Assembly (NCBI RefSeq): GCF_000735345.1
Contig: NZ_JMPJ01000053.1
Span: 62,001 to 126,000, forward strand
Origin: Ewingella americana ATCC 33852
GTDB lineage: Bacteria; Pseudomonadota; Gammaproteobacteria; Enterobacterales; Enterobacteriaceae
DNA: 64,000 bases
Direction of reading: 5' to 3'
Shown here: positions 36,815-46,658 of the stretch, in pieces
Numbering within the stretch: position 1 is the first letter of the stretch
Layout: every line of letters starts with the position of its first letter
Notes under the pieces: generated by a model
The model's database searches: none
Seen by the model: only the letters and a program-made list of their open reading frames with translations
What the model was told of the DNA's origin: nothing
Made by a program: the position numbers and the translations under genes

Positions 36815-37691
36815 CGTATACCGTGAAAAACAGATGCCAAGCCCGTTCCGCCAGATGTGGGGGATTTTCTATCGTGACACCTTGTCGATGATTGGCTTTT
36901 ATGGCGTGCTGGGTTTGCTGTTCTTATGTATTTTTGGCCACCTGCTGGCACCTTATGCCCTCGACCAACAGTTCTTGGGCTCGCAGCTGCTGCCACCTTC
37001 ATGGTCGCGAAACGGCAACGTGGCCTTCTTCTTGGGCACGGACGACCTTGGCCGCGATTTGCTGAGTCGCATTTTAACCGGCGCGGCCCCGACCTTCGGC
37101 GGCGCAGTGCTGGTGACGCTCGCCGCCGCCTTCTTCGGGGTGATTATCGGCGTGCTGGCTGGCATTACCCGCGGGCTGAAGTCGGCGGTGCTTAACCATA
37201 TTCTCGACACCTTACTGTCTATCCCGTCGCTGCTGCTGGCGATCATCGTGGTGGCCTTTATCGGCCCGAAACTTGAACACGCCATGCTCGCGGTCTGGAT
37301 GGCGCTGTTGCCTCGCATCGCCCGTACTATCTATAGCGCGGTACACGACGAGCTGGAAAAAGAGTATGTCATCGCGGTGCGACTGGACGGCGCGTCGACT
37401 TGGCAAATCCTGCGTTACGCGGTGCTGCCAAATATCGTGGCGGTGTTAGTCACCGAGTTTACCCGCGCGCTGTCGATGGCGGTGCTGGACATCGCGGCGC
37501 TGGGCTTCCTTGATTTAGGCGCGCAACTGCCGTCGCCGGAATGGGGAGCCATGCTCGGGGATTCGCTCGAACTGGTCTATGTTGCTCCTTGGTCGGTGAT
37601 GCTGCCGGGCGCGGCGATTTTGGTCAGCGTGTTGCTGATAAACCTGCTGGGTGACGGTATGCGTCGGGCAATTAATGCGGGAGTGGAATAA
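36801..37691 (+). CDS. sapC: Sap ABC transporter permease SapC
   Basis: A 296-residue permease equal in length to E. coli SapC. The OppC-type features seen are [15 protein letters not shown] in the first periplasmic loop and the EAA loop [24 protein letters not shown]. It starts at an ATG inside the sapB 3' end and its last base is the first base of sapD. It forms the channel with SapB. Confidence 0.96.
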   Translation: MPFDNVYREKQMPSPFRQMWGIFYRDTLSMIGFYGVLGLLFLCIFGHLLAPYALDQQFLGSQLLPPSWSRNGNVAFFLGTDDLGRDLLSRILTGAAPTFGGAVLVTLAAAFFGVIIGVLAGITRGLKSAVLNHILDTLLSIPSLLLAIIVVAFIGPKLEHAMLAVWMALLPRIARTIYSAVHDELEKEYVIAVRLDGASTWQILRYAVLPNIVAVLVTEFTRALSMAVLDIAALGFLDLGAQLPSPEWGAMLGDSLELVYVAPWSVMLPGAAILVSVLLINLLGDGMRRAINAGVE

Positions 37692-38683
37692 TGCCGTTAC
37701 TCGATATCCGCAATCTGACCATTGAATTTATGACCTCCGACGGCCCGGTAAAAGCCGTCGACCGAGTGAGCATGACGCTCAACGCCGGCGAAATTCGCGG
37801 GCTGGTGGGCGAGTCTGGCTCAGGCAAGAGCCTGATAGCCAAAGCTATTTGCGGCGTCACCAAAGACAACTGGCGGGTTACCGCCGACCGTATGCGTTTC
37901 GACGACATTGACCTGTTGCACCTGTCGCCGCGCGAACGCCGCCGCCTGATTGGTCAGAACATTTCGATGATTTTCCAAGAGCCGCAGTCCTGTCTCGACC
38001 CGTCCGAAAGCATCGGCAAGCAGCTGATGCAGGCGATCCCCGGATGGACTTACAAAGGCCACTGGTATCAGCGTTTCGGCTGGCGCAAGCGCCGCGCCAT
38101 TGAGCTGCTGCACCGCGTCGGGATTAAAGATCACAAAGACATCATGGCGAGCTTCCCCTATGAGCTGACCGAGGGTGAATGCCAGAAAGTGATGATTGCC
38201 ATCGCGCTGGCCAATCAGCCACGGCTGCTGATTGCCGACGAACCGACCAATGCCATGGAGCCGACCACGCAGGCGCAGATTTTCCGCCTGCTTTCGCGGC
38301 TCAACCAGAACAACAACACCACCATTTTGCTTATCAGCCACGACCTGCAAATGATGAGCAAGTGGGCCAATCGGGTTAACGTGTTGTATTGCGGGCAAAC
38401 GGTGGAAAGCGCCATTTGTGAAGACCTGCTGGTGGCGCCGCATCACCCTTATACCCAAGCCTTAATCCGCGCCATGCCGGACTTTGGCCGCTCGCTGCCG
38501 CACAAAAGCCGCCTAAACACCCTGCCCGGCGCCATTCCCTCGCTGGAGCATCTGCCGGTGGGTTGCCGTTTGGGGCCGCGCTGCCCTTATGCACAAAAGA
38601 AATGTATTGAGACACCGCGTCTGCGAGTGGTTAAGACTCACGCCTTCGCCTGCCACTTCCCGCTCAACATGGAGGAGCAATGA
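37691..38683 (+). CDS. sapD: Sap ABC transporter ATP-binding protein SapD
   Basis: A 330-residue ATPase with Walker [10 protein letters not shown] and Walker [13 protein letters not shown]. The signature is degenerate (LTEGECQKV instead of LSGGQ), as also in E. coli SapD. In E. coli SapD alone, independent of the rest of Sap, confers ATP-dependent stimulation of Trk potassium uptake (reported). The C-terminal Cys-containing extension ([15 protein letters not shown]) is present. It overlaps sapF at its stop. Confidence 0.95.
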   Translation: MPLLDIRNLTIEFMTSDGPVKAVDRVSMTLNAGEIRGLVGESGSGKSLIAKAICGVTKDNWRVTADRMRFDDIDLLHLSPRERRRLIGQNISMIFQEPQSCLDPSESIGKQLMQAIPGWTYKGHWYQRFGWRKRRAIELLHRVGIKDHKDIMASFPYELTEGECQKVMIAIALANQPRLLIADEPTNAMEPTTQAQIFRLLSRLNQNNNTTILLISHDLQMMSKWANRVNVLYCGQTVESAICEDLLVAPHHPYTQALIRAMPDFGRSLPHKSRLNTLPGAIPSLEHLPVGCRLGPRCPYAQKKCIETPRLRVVKTHAFACHFPLNMEEQ

Positions 38684-39498
38684 TGGTTGAGACCCTGCTT
38701 GAAGTTCGCAATCTGAGCAAAACCTTCCGTTATCGCACCGGACTGTTCCGCAAAATGGACCTTGATGCCGTGAAACCGGTGAGTTTCACCCTGCGCGAGC
38801 GCCAAACGCTGGCGATCATTGGTGAAAACGGTTCCGGCAAGTCGACGCTGGCCAAAATGCTCTCGGGGATGATAGAACCGACGGGCGGCGAGATCCTGAT
38901 TGATGACCAGCCGCTGAACTACGGCGATTACCGTTTCCGCAGTCAGCAAATCCGCATGATTTTTCAGGACCCGAGCACCTCGCTCAACCCGCGCCAGCGT
39001 ATCGGCCAACTGCTGGAAGCCCCGCTGCGCCTAAACGGCGAGCTGGACGGCCCGCAGCGCGAGCAGCGCATCAACCAGACTTTACGTCTGGTGGGCATGC
39101 TGCCGGACCACGCTTATTATTATCCGCACATGCTGGCCTCCGGGCAGAAGCAGCGCGTGGCGCTGGCCCGCGCGCTTATCTTGCAGCCAAAGGTGATTAT
39201 CGCCGATGAAGCCTTGGCCTCGCTGGACATGTCGATGCGTTCGCAAATCATCAATATGATGCTTGAGTTGCAAGAGAAGCAGGGTATCTCCTACATCTAT
39301 GTGACTCAGCATCTGGGCATGATGAAGCACATCAGCGATCAGGTGATTGTGATGCACGGCGGTGAAGTGGTGGAGCGCGGAAATACCGCCGAAGTGCTCG
39401 CCGCGCCGCTGCATGACCTGACCAAACGGTTAATTTCCAGCCATTTCGGTGAAGCATTAAGCGCTGACGCATGGCGACGCGATGGTGGGAAAAGCTAA
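38683..39498 (+). CDS. sapF: Sap ABC transporter ATP-binding protein SapF
   Basis: The second Sap ATPase, 271 residues, with Walker A GENGSGKST, signature LASGQKQRV and Walker B VIIADEALASLD. Two consecutive ATGs (38680 and 38683) are possible; the second gives the E. coli-like start [15 protein letters not shown] and better spacing from AGGAG. It ends the sapABCDF operon and is followed by a terminator. Confidence 0.95.
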   Translation: MVETLLEVRNLSKTFRYRTGLFRKMDLDAVKPVSFTLRERQTLAIIGENGSGKSTLAKMLSGMIEPTGGEILIDDQPLNYGDYRFRSQQIRMIFQDPSTSLNPRQRIGQLLEAPLRLNGELDGPQREQRINQTLRLVGMLPDHAYYYPHMLASGQKQRVALARALILQPKVIIADEALASLDMSMRSQIINMMLELQEKQGISYIYVTQHLGMMKHISDQVIVMHGGEVVERGNTAEVLAAPLHDLTKRLISSHFGEALSADAWRRDGGKS

Positions 39499-39559
39499 AG
39501 TAAACTTCATATCCAGTGAAATTAAGCAAAAATTTGCGTTAGTGCGCAGCGAATAAGAG

Positions 39560-39593
39560 CCGGCGGTAAATTTTTTACTGGCCGGTTTTTTTA
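39560..39593 (+). terminator. Terminator of the sap operon
   Basis: CCGGC (39560-39564) and GCCGG (39581-39585) enclose a second AT stem (GGTAAA/TTTACT) and are followed by seven T. Confidence 0.8.
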
Positions 39594-39752
39594 TTCTCTG
39601 CCAGTAGAAAGCCCCGCCTTATGGCTTTCTGTCGCGATTCCTTAGCTTTCTATTCTTTTTAGCTATTATTTATCGCTTAACATTATTTTATATGGCAACG
39701 CGTATCAGCAAGGATAGGGTCTGAAATTTTGCCTCATGCAAAGGACCCGATC

Positions 39753-40964
39753 ATGGAACAACAGCGCCGAGCCGTTCATAACGGCTGGTATCACGAAACA
39801 CAATCCAGTCAGCATGGTCATTTGCCGCATGACCCGCACGCTGCTCTTGTGCAAGATCGTTTTCTTCTTGGGCTAGATGCCCAACTCGACCCAACATTAC
39901 GTCGTCTTTTTGCCGAACACTCCGGCTTGCTGGAAGGCTCGCGCGCGGCCTATGACGCGCTATTCCCGGAAAAAGTGGTTTTATCGCGCACTGAAACGCT
40001 GTCTCTCTACGACCGTTTAAGCAGCGCGCTGACCGTCGCTCAGGTGACCGGGGTGCAGCCACTTTGTAGCCATTACGCTGCTCGCCTCGCCCCCCTCTCC
40101 AGCCCAGACGCCTCCCGTGAAAGTAATATCCGCCAAACCCACATTACCCAGTTCGCCCGCCTGTTGGCGACCCACCCGACGCTTATCACGCCGCCGATGC
40201 TCACCCAACTGACCGAAGTCGGCCTGAGCACCAAGGATATCGTCACCTTTACCCAGCTGATCGGATTTGTTAGCTATCAGGCGCGGGTACTGGCGGTGTT
40301 GGGTGCCCTGCGCGGGCGCGTGGCTGCCGTGCTTCCCGGTTTCCCGGCGCCTGAAAACTGCGCGCAAAACGGTTTCTCACTGACCCTGCGCCAGTGGCAA
40401 TCTCGTCTGCCAGAAGTAGATTTGGAGAAAGCCAATAAGTACCAGTTGGACGTGCTGGACCTGATCGCGCCAGACGCGCGCTCATCCTCCTTCTACCGGC
40501 TGTTAGTGCAGGATGCGCCCTGTCTTAGCGAATTCTCCGCCGTGTTTAACCACGTGATGCACGCCCGCGAGCAGCAAAAAGCCACCTGGCGCGAGCTGGC
40601 GGCGGTGACCACTTCACGGCTCAATGGCTGCCTGCACTGTGCCAGCATCCACGGCCGCTTCTATCTGGAAGCCGGTGGCGAAAAAGGTCTTATCGAGTCA
40701 CTGTTTGATGAAGAGTGCGATGTCAGCAAACCCGGTGCTTTAGCCGCCAAAGCGCCTGTAGACGCCTCGCCGGAGCAAATTCTGTTGCACACCACCGCGT
40801 CGCTGACTCGCACCCCGGAACGCTTTAATGTTGAAGCCTTGCAGGCGCTTTCTGACGCAGGCTACAGCGCGGCGCACTCTCTGGATATTCTGCTGACCAG
40901 CGCCCTTTTCGCTTGGTCAAATCGCCTGATCCAGACGCTAGGCGACACCACCGAGCAAGGTTAA
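39753..40964 (+). CDS. Two-domain CMD/alkylhydroperoxidase-like protein
   Basis: A 403-residue protein made of two tandem all-alpha carboxymuconolactone-decarboxylase (AhpD-like) domains. The first (about 20-190) lacks a CxxC. The second (about 215-400) has the redox motif CLHCASIHGRFY (CxxC plus downstream His), the AhpD-type active site. This looks like a fusion of two proteins usually described separately (CMD domain Avi_7170 and alkylhydroperoxidase Avi_7169 types, recalled from memory). A peroxidase or thiol-redox role is inferred. The ATG at 39753 has AAGGA eight bases upstream. It stands alone between sapF and dtpA and has its own terminator. Confidence 0.82.
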   Translation: MEQQRRAVHNGWYHETQSSQHGHLPHDPHAALVQDRFLLGLDAQLDPTLRRLFAEHSGLLEGSRAAYDALFPEKVVLSRTETLSLYDRLSSALTVAQVTGVQPLCSHYAARLAPLSSPDASRESNIRQTHITQFARLLATHPTLITPPMLTQLTEVGLSTKDIVTFTQLIGFVSYQARVLAVLGALRGRVAAVLPGFPAPENCAQNGFSLTLRQWQSRLPEVDLEKANKYQLDVLDLIAPDARSSSFYRLLVQDAPCLSEFSAVFNHVMHAREQQKATWRELAAVTTSRLNGCLHCASIHGRFYLEAGGEKGLIESLFDEECDVSKPGALAAKAPVDASPEQILLHTTASLTRTPERFNVEALQALSDAGYSAAHSLDILLTSALFAWSNRLIQTLGDTTEQG

Positions 40965-40992
40965 GACGCCTTTTTACCCCGCGCTATTTTCA

Positions 40993-41031
40993 AAGCTATC
41001 GGCAGAGTTTTAACCTGCCGGTAGCTTTTTT
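40993..41031 (+). terminator. Terminator of the CMD-domain gene
   Basis: A 13-bp stem AAGCTATCGGCAG/CTGCCGGTAGCTT (one wobble, 40994-41027) followed by T residues. Confidence 0.85.
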
Positions 41032-41545
41032 GTTACAGCCTTTTCCCTTCATAACCGCTATTAGTCGTATTAATCTTATTTCCTAGCGAAAATTTAGTGT
41101 TAAAAAGTGAAGTAGATCACACTACAATCGCCGCCGTCTTTGTAAAGACTCTCCCTGCACATCCTCATAAATACAATAAACTAGCTAAAAAACCTTACGC
41201 GGCGTTTATGCACGGTTTATTCATTGAAAATCAAACACATTCACTATCAAAACTAATCAACCCCATATATTAGGTGGATAATTTATTAGTTTGTTATTTG
41301 AACGATAGAATCATTTGCTGCACGACAAAAACATAATTTTTAATTCTGCATAACATTTCGAACACAGTTTCATCAGCATGGCCGAGTTATATGTAACAGA
41401 AGATGTCAAACTCCTTGCCTCGTTTACGAAGATAGGGAACATTACCCGCCGTCATCCCATCTTATAACAATGCAAAGGGTGCTTATTTCGCGCCACTTAT
41501 GTGTCTCCTGTCGTTCAGGGCAGGGAGTGATAAACCGAGGTTCTA
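41032..41545. other. Long upstream region of dtpA
   Basis: About 510 bp with no gene. A CRP-like site AGTGA-AGTAGA-TCACA (41106-41121, nine of ten conserved bases) is followed two bases later by a possible -10 TACAAT (41123-41128), leaving a leader of about 410 nt before dtpA. The rest is AT-rich and unremarkable. Confidence 0.45.
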
Positions 41546-43063
41546 GTGTCAACAGCAAACAAAAACACATCCAAAGAAGAAAGCGTCAGTTTGAACGCTT
41601 TCAAACAACCTAAAGCGTTCTACCTGATCTTCTCTATCGAGTTGTGGGAGCGTTTTGGTTACTACGGCCTGCAAGGGATCATGGCCGTCTATCTGGTCAA
41701 AATGCTTGGCCTCAGCGAAGCGGACTCCATTACCCTCTTCTCTTCCTTCAGCGCGCTGGTCTACGGTTTCGTGGCTATCGGTGGCTGGTTAGGGGATAAA
41801 GTTCTCGGCTCGAAACGTGTGATTGTTCTCGGTGCTATCGTTCTGGCGCTTGGCTACTCATTCGTTGCCTATTCTGGCCACGACATCTTCTGGGTCTACT
41901 TAGGTATGGCGACTATCGCCGTCGGTAGCGGCCTGTTTAAAGCAAACCCATCCTCATTGCTTTCAACCTGCTACGAAAAAGATGACCCGCGTCTTGATGG
42001 CGCATTCACCATGTATTACATGTCGGTGAACATCGGCTCCTTCTTCTCTATGCTGGCGACGCCTTGGTTGGCGGCGACTTACGGCTGGAGCGTCGCGTTC
42101 TCCCTGAGCGTGGTGGGTATGCTGATCACCCTGCTGAACTTCATGTTCTGCCGCAAATGGGTTAAGCGCCAAGGTTCTAAGCCTGACTTCCAACCGCTGC
42201 AATTCAAAAAATTGCTGATGGTGCTGGTTGGCGTGGCGGTGCTGGTGTTTATCTCCAGCTGGTTGCTGCATAACCAAACTATTGCCCGTCTGGTGCTGGC
42301 AGTGGTGTCTGTGGGTATCATTATTGTCTTCGCCAAAGAGACATTTGGTATGCAAGGCATTGCCCGTCGCAAGATGATTGTCGCGTTCATTCTGATGTTA
42401 GAAGCCATTGTGTTCTTCGTGCTCTACAGCCAGATGCCGACCTCTCTGAACTTCTTCGCTATCCATAACGTCAATCACGACCTGCTGGGCATTAACTTCC
42501 AGCCGGAGCAGTTCCAGGCGCTGAACCCGTTCTGGATCATGGTGGCTAGCCCGATTCTGGCGGCGATTTACACCAAAGTCGGCGACAAAATGCCAATGCC
42601 GCACAAGTTTGCGATTGGTATGGTGCTGTGTTCTTGTGCATTCTTGGTTCTGCCTTGGGGCGCAACCATGGCGAGCGAGCAAGGCATCGTCTCTGTTAAC
42701 TGGCTGGTGCTGAGCTACGCGCTGCAAAGTATTGGCGAATTGATGATTTCCGGTCTGGGTCTGGCGATGGTGGCACAGCTGGTTCCACAGCGCCTGATGG
42801 GCTTCATCATGGGTGCGTGGTTCCTGACTACCGCGGCGGCGGCGATCATAGCTGGTTACGTTGCGGGTCTGACTGCGGTTCCTGCCACTGACATCACGGA
42901 CAGCCACGCTTCACTGGCGATTTACAGCCACGTGTTTATGCAAATCGGTATTGCTACTGGCGTGATTGCACTGCTGATGCTGCTAACAGCGTCTAAACTG
43001 CATCGCATGACGCTCGATCGCGAAGATGACAATAAAGAGCACGAGCTGGCTGCTGCCCGCTAA
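41546..43063 (+). CDS. dtpA: Dipeptide/tripeptide permease DtpA (POT family)
   Basis: A proton-coupled importer of di- and tripeptides in the inner membrane. The 505-residue protein has 14 predicted segments and the POT signature [15 protein letters not shown] (ExxER near residue 33). The second POT signature lies around [15 protein letters not shown]. Start is GTG at 41546 with GAGG six bases upstream; E. coli dtpA is recalled also to use GTG. Its usual upstream neighbours in E. coli (nth, rsx) are absent here, and a six-gene accessory block separates it from gstA. Confidence 0.96.
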   Translation: MSTANKNTSKEESVSLNAFKQPKAFYLIFSIELWERFGYYGLQGIMAVYLVKMLGLSEADSITLFSSFSALVYGFVAIGGWLGDKVLGSKRVIVLGAIVLALGYSFVAYSGHDIFWVYLGMATIAVGSGLFKANPSSLLSTCYEKDDPRLDGAFTMYYMSVNIGSFFSMLATPWLAATYGWSVAFSLSVVGMLITLLNFMFCRKWVKRQGSKPDFQPLQFKKLLMVLVGVAVLVFISSWLLHNQTIARLVLAVVSVGIIIVFAKETFGMQGIARRKMIVAFILMLEAIVFFVLYSQMPTSLNFFAIHNVNHDLLGINFQPEQFQALNPFWIMVASPILAAIYTKVGDKMPMPHKFAIGMVLCSCAFLVLPWGATMASEQGIVSVNWLVLSYALQSIGELMISGLGLAMVAQLVPQRLMGFIMGAWFLTTAAAAIIAGYVAGLTAVPATDITDSHASLAIYSHVFMQIGIATGVIALLMLLTASKLHRMTLDREDDNKEHELAAAR

Positions 43064-43092
43064 TCACGTACTCTCTATCCAGATGGTTGACG

Positions 43093-43119
43093 AACGCCTC
43101 CGCAAGGAGGCGTTTTTTA
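43093..43119 (+). terminator. Terminator of dtpA
   Basis: A 9-bp perfect stem AACGCCTCC/GGAGGCGTT (43093-43114) with a GCAA tetraloop, followed by T residues. Confidence 0.9.
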
Positions 43120-43130
43120 TTGCCTGAACC

Positions 43131-44117
43131 TCAGTTCACATAGAAATCCGCCACCGCGCGGAACACCTGCCAGCGATTTTTCTCCATCAGCATCATGTGC
43201 GTCGCCTCGCCGATTTCCACCCAGCGCCTTTCCGGCGACGAGGTGAATGAGGTGAAGTAAGGCGTCATCAACTTCAGCGGCACGTCGGCATCCCACTCTC
43301 CGTGGACCAGCAGCACCGGCCGCGTAATGTCCTGCGGGCGATAAAACGGCCGATTGGCTCCCCAGTAGTCGCGCACATCCTGAATGGTGCCGTTGACCGC
43401 GCGCAGCGTCGGTGGCTGGGTCTGCTGGCTTTGTGGCTCTTCGGCCAGCGAGGCCGCCGCCCACGCCTCAAACCAGCCGTCTGGGATCAGGTCATGGCGA
43501 TGCGCCTCGGGTGCGGCGTTAACCCAGCGCGGCCTGCTCTCTCCCACCGCCACTCGGCGATAAGCTCCCAGTTGCCCGCCTTCGTCCAGCCGCGAACCTC
43601 CTTCATTTACCCACTGCGGTGCCAGCACCACCAGCCGATTCACTTTTTCATTATTCTGGCTGGTATAGGCCGCCGCCACGCTGCCGCCCCACGACATGCC
43701 AAACACCTGCACGCGCTCCAGCCCGAGTTTTTGCCGCACCCAGTCCACCGCGCTACCCAAGTCACGCACGCCAGTTTCAGTGCCAAACAGCGGCGGGTTG
43801 TCGAGCGGCGGCGCGTCCATTTCGGCCGGGCGAGTTGAATGGCCGTAGCCGCGCACGTCGACGGCGTAGACATTCAGACCGCGCAGCGCCAGCGCGTCCA
43901 TAAAGGAGACGCCGTCGAGCCTGACGTCATACAAACTGCCCGAGGAGTAAGTCGCGCCGTGCACCATCACCAGCGTGTTGTCGGCAGTAAAAGCATTTGT
44001 CGACGGTAAATATTTGTGGCGCAGGTGCAGACTGATCCCCGGCGTGTCGCTATTAATCATCAGGGATTCGCTGTGGATCTCATCCACCCGCGCCTGATTG
44101 TGATCTTGTGATTTCAT
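43131..44117 (-). CDS. Alpha/beta hydrolase
   Basis: A 328-residue serine hydrolase. It has the oxyanion-hole VHGATYSSG (about 52), nucleophile elbow GMSWGGS (Ser142), an acid in HGEWDADVP and a catalytic His in EATHMM near the C-terminus, so the triad is intact. Substrate is unknown; the lid region (about 190-250) is Gln/Arg-rich and unlike common families. The start at 44117 was chosen because it lies after the upstream gene's stop with GAG nine bases before; an ATG at 44156 is possible. It follows the metallo-hydrolase gene by 17 bp, so the two probably form an operon. Confidence 0.85.
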   Translation of the reverse strand: MKSQDHNQARVDEIHSESLMINSDTPGISLHLRHKYLPSTNAFTADNTLVMVHGATYSSGSLYDVRLDGVSFMDALALRGLNVYAVDVRGYGHSTRPAEMDAPPLDNPPLFGTETGVRDLGSAVDWVRQKLGLERVQVFGMSWGGSVAAAYTSQNNEKVNRLVVLAPQWVNEGGSRLDEGGQLGAYRRVAVGESRPRWVNAAPEAHRHDLIPDGWFEAWAAASLAEEPQSQQTQPPTLRAVNGTIQDVRDYWGANRPFYRPQDITRPVLLVHGEWDADVPLKLMTPYFTSFTSSPERRWVEIGEATHMMLMEKNRWQVFRAVADFYVN

Positions 44118-44134
44118 CTGGTTATTCTCAATGA

Positions 44135-45037
44135 TTAGGCTTGAAGAAAGGTCCACTGGAAGTCATTCCCCCGCTGGGTAACGCGCCCCACAGAGCTGTC
44201 GGCGAAGTGGGTTGAAAACCAGGTCACCCGCTTATCCGCCGCGTGGTGCAGCGCCCACAGGCGCGAGGCCCGCGCAATGCCTTCGAAGTCGCAATACATT
44301 GAATTCAGCTCCGGGTAGTAAACCTGTAGCGGATGGTGCAGCAGGTCCCCGGCGAAAAATGCCTCTTCCCCCTGTGACTCAATGCTAATCGACATATGGT
44401 CAATGCTGTGGCCCGGCGTTGGCGTAAAGCGGATGCCCTCCAGCACTTCTCCACCGCCCGCAGGTACCAGTTGGAACTGCCCGGCGTCGATGATTGGCTG
44501 CACGCTGTCGGCAAATACCTGACGATTGCCCACCACCGCCGGGTTATCGCTTTCGCTATCGCCATAGAACTGGGCCTCGGTTTGCGAGAAGAAATAGGTG
44601 GCGTTGGGGAATGTCGGCTGCCACTTGCCGTCCAGCAGTCGGGTGTTCCAGCCCACGTGGTCAACGTGCAGATGGGTCAGCAGCACATAATCGACCGACT
44701 CCGGCGCGACGCCCGCGCGCTCTAGCTGGGCAAGAAAGTCGGTCTGCAGACGGTGGAAAATCGGTTTATTTGGTCGCTCTTTATCATTGCCCGACGCGGT
44801 ATCCACCAGCAGGGTGAAGTGAGGCGACTGCACCAGCCATGCGTGGGTGCTCTGGATCAGCTTGCCGCTGGCGAAGTCGAAGTTTTGCGGGCTGAGCCAG
44901 TGGCGGTGCTGCTCTAAGGCTTCGGGCTGCCAATCGCCCACGAACAACACCTCGGGAGCCGTGCCGGTCAGGGTTAACTCATCAAGGCGGGTTATGGTTA
45001 AATCGCCGACGTGAAACACATTATTTGTACGTTTCAT
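44135..45037 (-). CDS. Metallo-beta-lactamase-fold hydrolase
   Basis: A 300-residue enzyme with the dinuclear metal motif THLHVDHVG (His122, His124, Asp126, His127), GHSIDHMS for a further metal His and FFAGDLLHHPLQ for the bridging Asp. The layout is similar to the AHL-lactonase/methyl parathion hydrolase-like branch (LLVDTASGNDKERP, HRLQTDFLAQLERAGV). No signal peptide, so cytoplasmic. The substrate could be a lactone or ester; quorum quenching is only a possibility. It is divergent from the LysR regulator with 74 bp between. Confidence 0.88.
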   Translation of the reverse strand: MKRTNNVFHVGDLTITRLDELTLTGTAPEVLFVGDWQPEALEQHRHWLSPQNFDFASGKLIQSTHAWLVQSPHFTLLVDTASGNDKERPNKPIFHRLQTDFLAQLERAGVAPESVDYVLLTHLHVDHVGWNTRLLDGKWQPTFPNATYFFSQTEAQFYGDSESDNPAVVGNRQVFADSVQPIIDAGQFQLVPAGGGEVLEGIRFTPTPGHSIDHMSISIESQGEEAFFAGDLLHHPLQVYYPELNSMYCDFEGIARASRLWALHHAADKRVTWFSTHFADSSVGRVTQRGNDFQWTFLQA

Positions 45038-45111
45038 TGCATACCTTCACTTGTGGAGTCAGTAAAAGCATCGTATAAACAGTAGAACCATTACTCAAAT
45101 CGATACCAAGC

Positions 45112-46059
45112 ATGAAGACTATCGACCATTTCAATTTACGTAATTTTGACCTGAATCTGCTGATTGCTTTCGACGCGATGATGGAGGAGCTGAACGTCAC
45201 CCGCGCCGCCGCCCGGCTGAAGATCCAGCAACCGGCGATGAGCCATGCTTTGAAAACCCTGCGCATGCTGTTTGACGACGAGCTGTTTGTGCGCGTGGGG
45301 CAAGTGATGAAACCGACCTCGCGGGCGATAAGCCTCGCCAGCCGAGTGCGCTCGGTGCTGCAAAAGGCCGAAGACGCCCTCTCCTTCAGTGAACAGTTCT
45401 CGCCGCTGACCGAGCAGCGCACCTTCCGGCTGGGCTTCTCCAGTGAGCTGGAAGTGCATCTGCTGCCGGAGCTGATGACTCATCTGCGCAAGGTCGCACC
45501 CGGCGTGCGGGTTATCGCCAGCTATGCCGGGCGGCAGAATCTGCACGGCCTGCTGGAGCGCGGGGAGATAGATTTGGCACTCGGCTGCTTTGGCGAGCAG
45601 GGGCAGTGGCATCGCAGTGAAGTGCTGTTCGCCGAGCAGTTGGCCTGCTGCTTCAACCCAGCGCTGATGCCCTTCAGCACGCCTTTGTCGCAGGACGATT
45701 ATCTCAACCAGCCTCACGCGCTGATGTCATTTTCGGGCAATTTGATGGGCTGCGTGGAGAATGCCTTTAACCGCGCCGGGGCGACGCTGAACGCGGTATT
45801 TTCGGCACAAAATTTCTTGGCTCTGCTCTCTTTCGCACAGAATTCGCCGGTGCTGGTGACCCTGCCGAATCGCATTGCGCGCCGCTACTGCGCCATGTTC
45901 GGACTGGTCTATTGTGAAGTGCCGCTACAGCTTGAAGTCTTCCCTAATTCGATTGTCTGGCCGGTGAATGCCGAGAACGATCCGGCGCTAGAGTGGTTAA
46001 GAGAGCAAATAAGGGCCGTTAATCAACGAATTGAATCCGCTGACGTCATGTTACATTAA
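45112..46059 (+). CDS. LysR family transcriptional regulator
   Basis: A 315-residue regulator with an N-terminal winged helix-turn-helix (FDLNLLIAFDAMMEELNVTRAAARLKIQQPAMSHALKTLR) and a C-terminal periplasmic-binding-like effector domain. The N-terminal style (LRNFDLNLL) is that of the NodD/PcaQ-like group. It is divergent from the metallo-hydrolase/alpha-beta-hydrolase pair, the standard arrangement in which a LysR protein controls the opposing operon in response to a pathway compound. Ligand unknown. Confidence 0.93.
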   Translation: MKTIDHFNLRNFDLNLLIAFDAMMEELNVTRAAARLKIQQPAMSHALKTLRMLFDDELFVRVGQVMKPTSRAISLASRVRSVLQKAEDALSFSEQFSPLTEQRTFRLGFSSELEVHLLPELMTHLRKVAPGVRVIASYAGRQNLHGLLERGEIDLALGCFGEQGQWHRSEVLFAEQLACCFNPALMPFSTPLSQDDYLNQPHALMSFSGNLMGCVENAFNRAGATLNAVFSAQNFLALLSFAQNSPVLVTLPNRIARRYCAMFGLVYCEVPLQLEVFPNSIVWPVNAENDPALEWLREQIRAVNQRIESADVMLH

Positions 46060-46179
46060 TGCGATAATGAGACGTTTCTATCTGCGCTCGACCCAGCAAT
46101 AATTAACCAAAGTCTGTAGTAATGTCATGTCGGATGCAGCGTTGCATCTTTTCTCCCAACGAATACCAGGAAAGCAGTG

Positions 46180-46443
46180 ATGGAAAAAAATAAGGTCCTG
46201 GATGAAGGGCGGCAGTTAAAACGACTTAATGCGGAAATTCGCCGCCAATCGCACATGCATAAATGGTTTGCCATGGTGGCGGCATTGGATTGCGTATTAG
46301 TCATTTTCTATGACCAAGATATGCGCAATATCATCTTCTCCGCTGGGGTTTGTATTGTCTGTACTTATTTATGGCTGAAAGGCCGCCGCCAGTCGCGCAA
46401 ATATCGCCGCGAGTGGGATGAGAAGTATGGCCCGAAGCCATAA
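46180..46443 (+). CDS. Small two-helix membrane protein of unknown function
   Basis: An 87-residue protein with charged ends (MEKNKVLDEGRQLKRLNAEI and RRQSRKYRREWDEKYGPKP) and two closely spaced hydrophobic segments (about 28-42 and 48-63). The ATG at 46180 has AGGA eight bases upstream; an overlapping GTG three bases before is possible. No family was recognised. Positive charges flank the helices, suggesting both ends face the cytoplasm. It lies between the LysR gene and a c-di-GMP protein with its own spacing on both sides. Confidence 0.75.
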   Translation: MEKNKVLDEGRQLKRLNAEIRRQSHMHKWFAMVAALDCVLVIFYDQDMRNIIFSAGVCIVCTYLWLKGRRQSRKYRREWDEKYGPKP

Positions 46444-46658
46444 CGCTTAAGCGGCTGTTATATCGCCATATATTATCTGGCACACCCGACTTAAGTCGCG
46501 ATAACTGATTGAAATAGCAAATTTAAAAACAACCGTAATCTTCCTACAGCAATGTAGGCAATAATCAGAATTCTTAACGATTTTTAAGGTCACTCTTATT
46601 TCGCGTTGGTCTTATTAAACGCCACGATCTCTTCATTTTCCGTCAGGGTTTTTAACTC

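Noticed and set aside
38160-38200. Degenerate ABC signature in SapD as a sign of a broken gene
   Set aside because: E. coli SapD has, as far as can be recalled, the same LTEGE variant, so it is a family feature.
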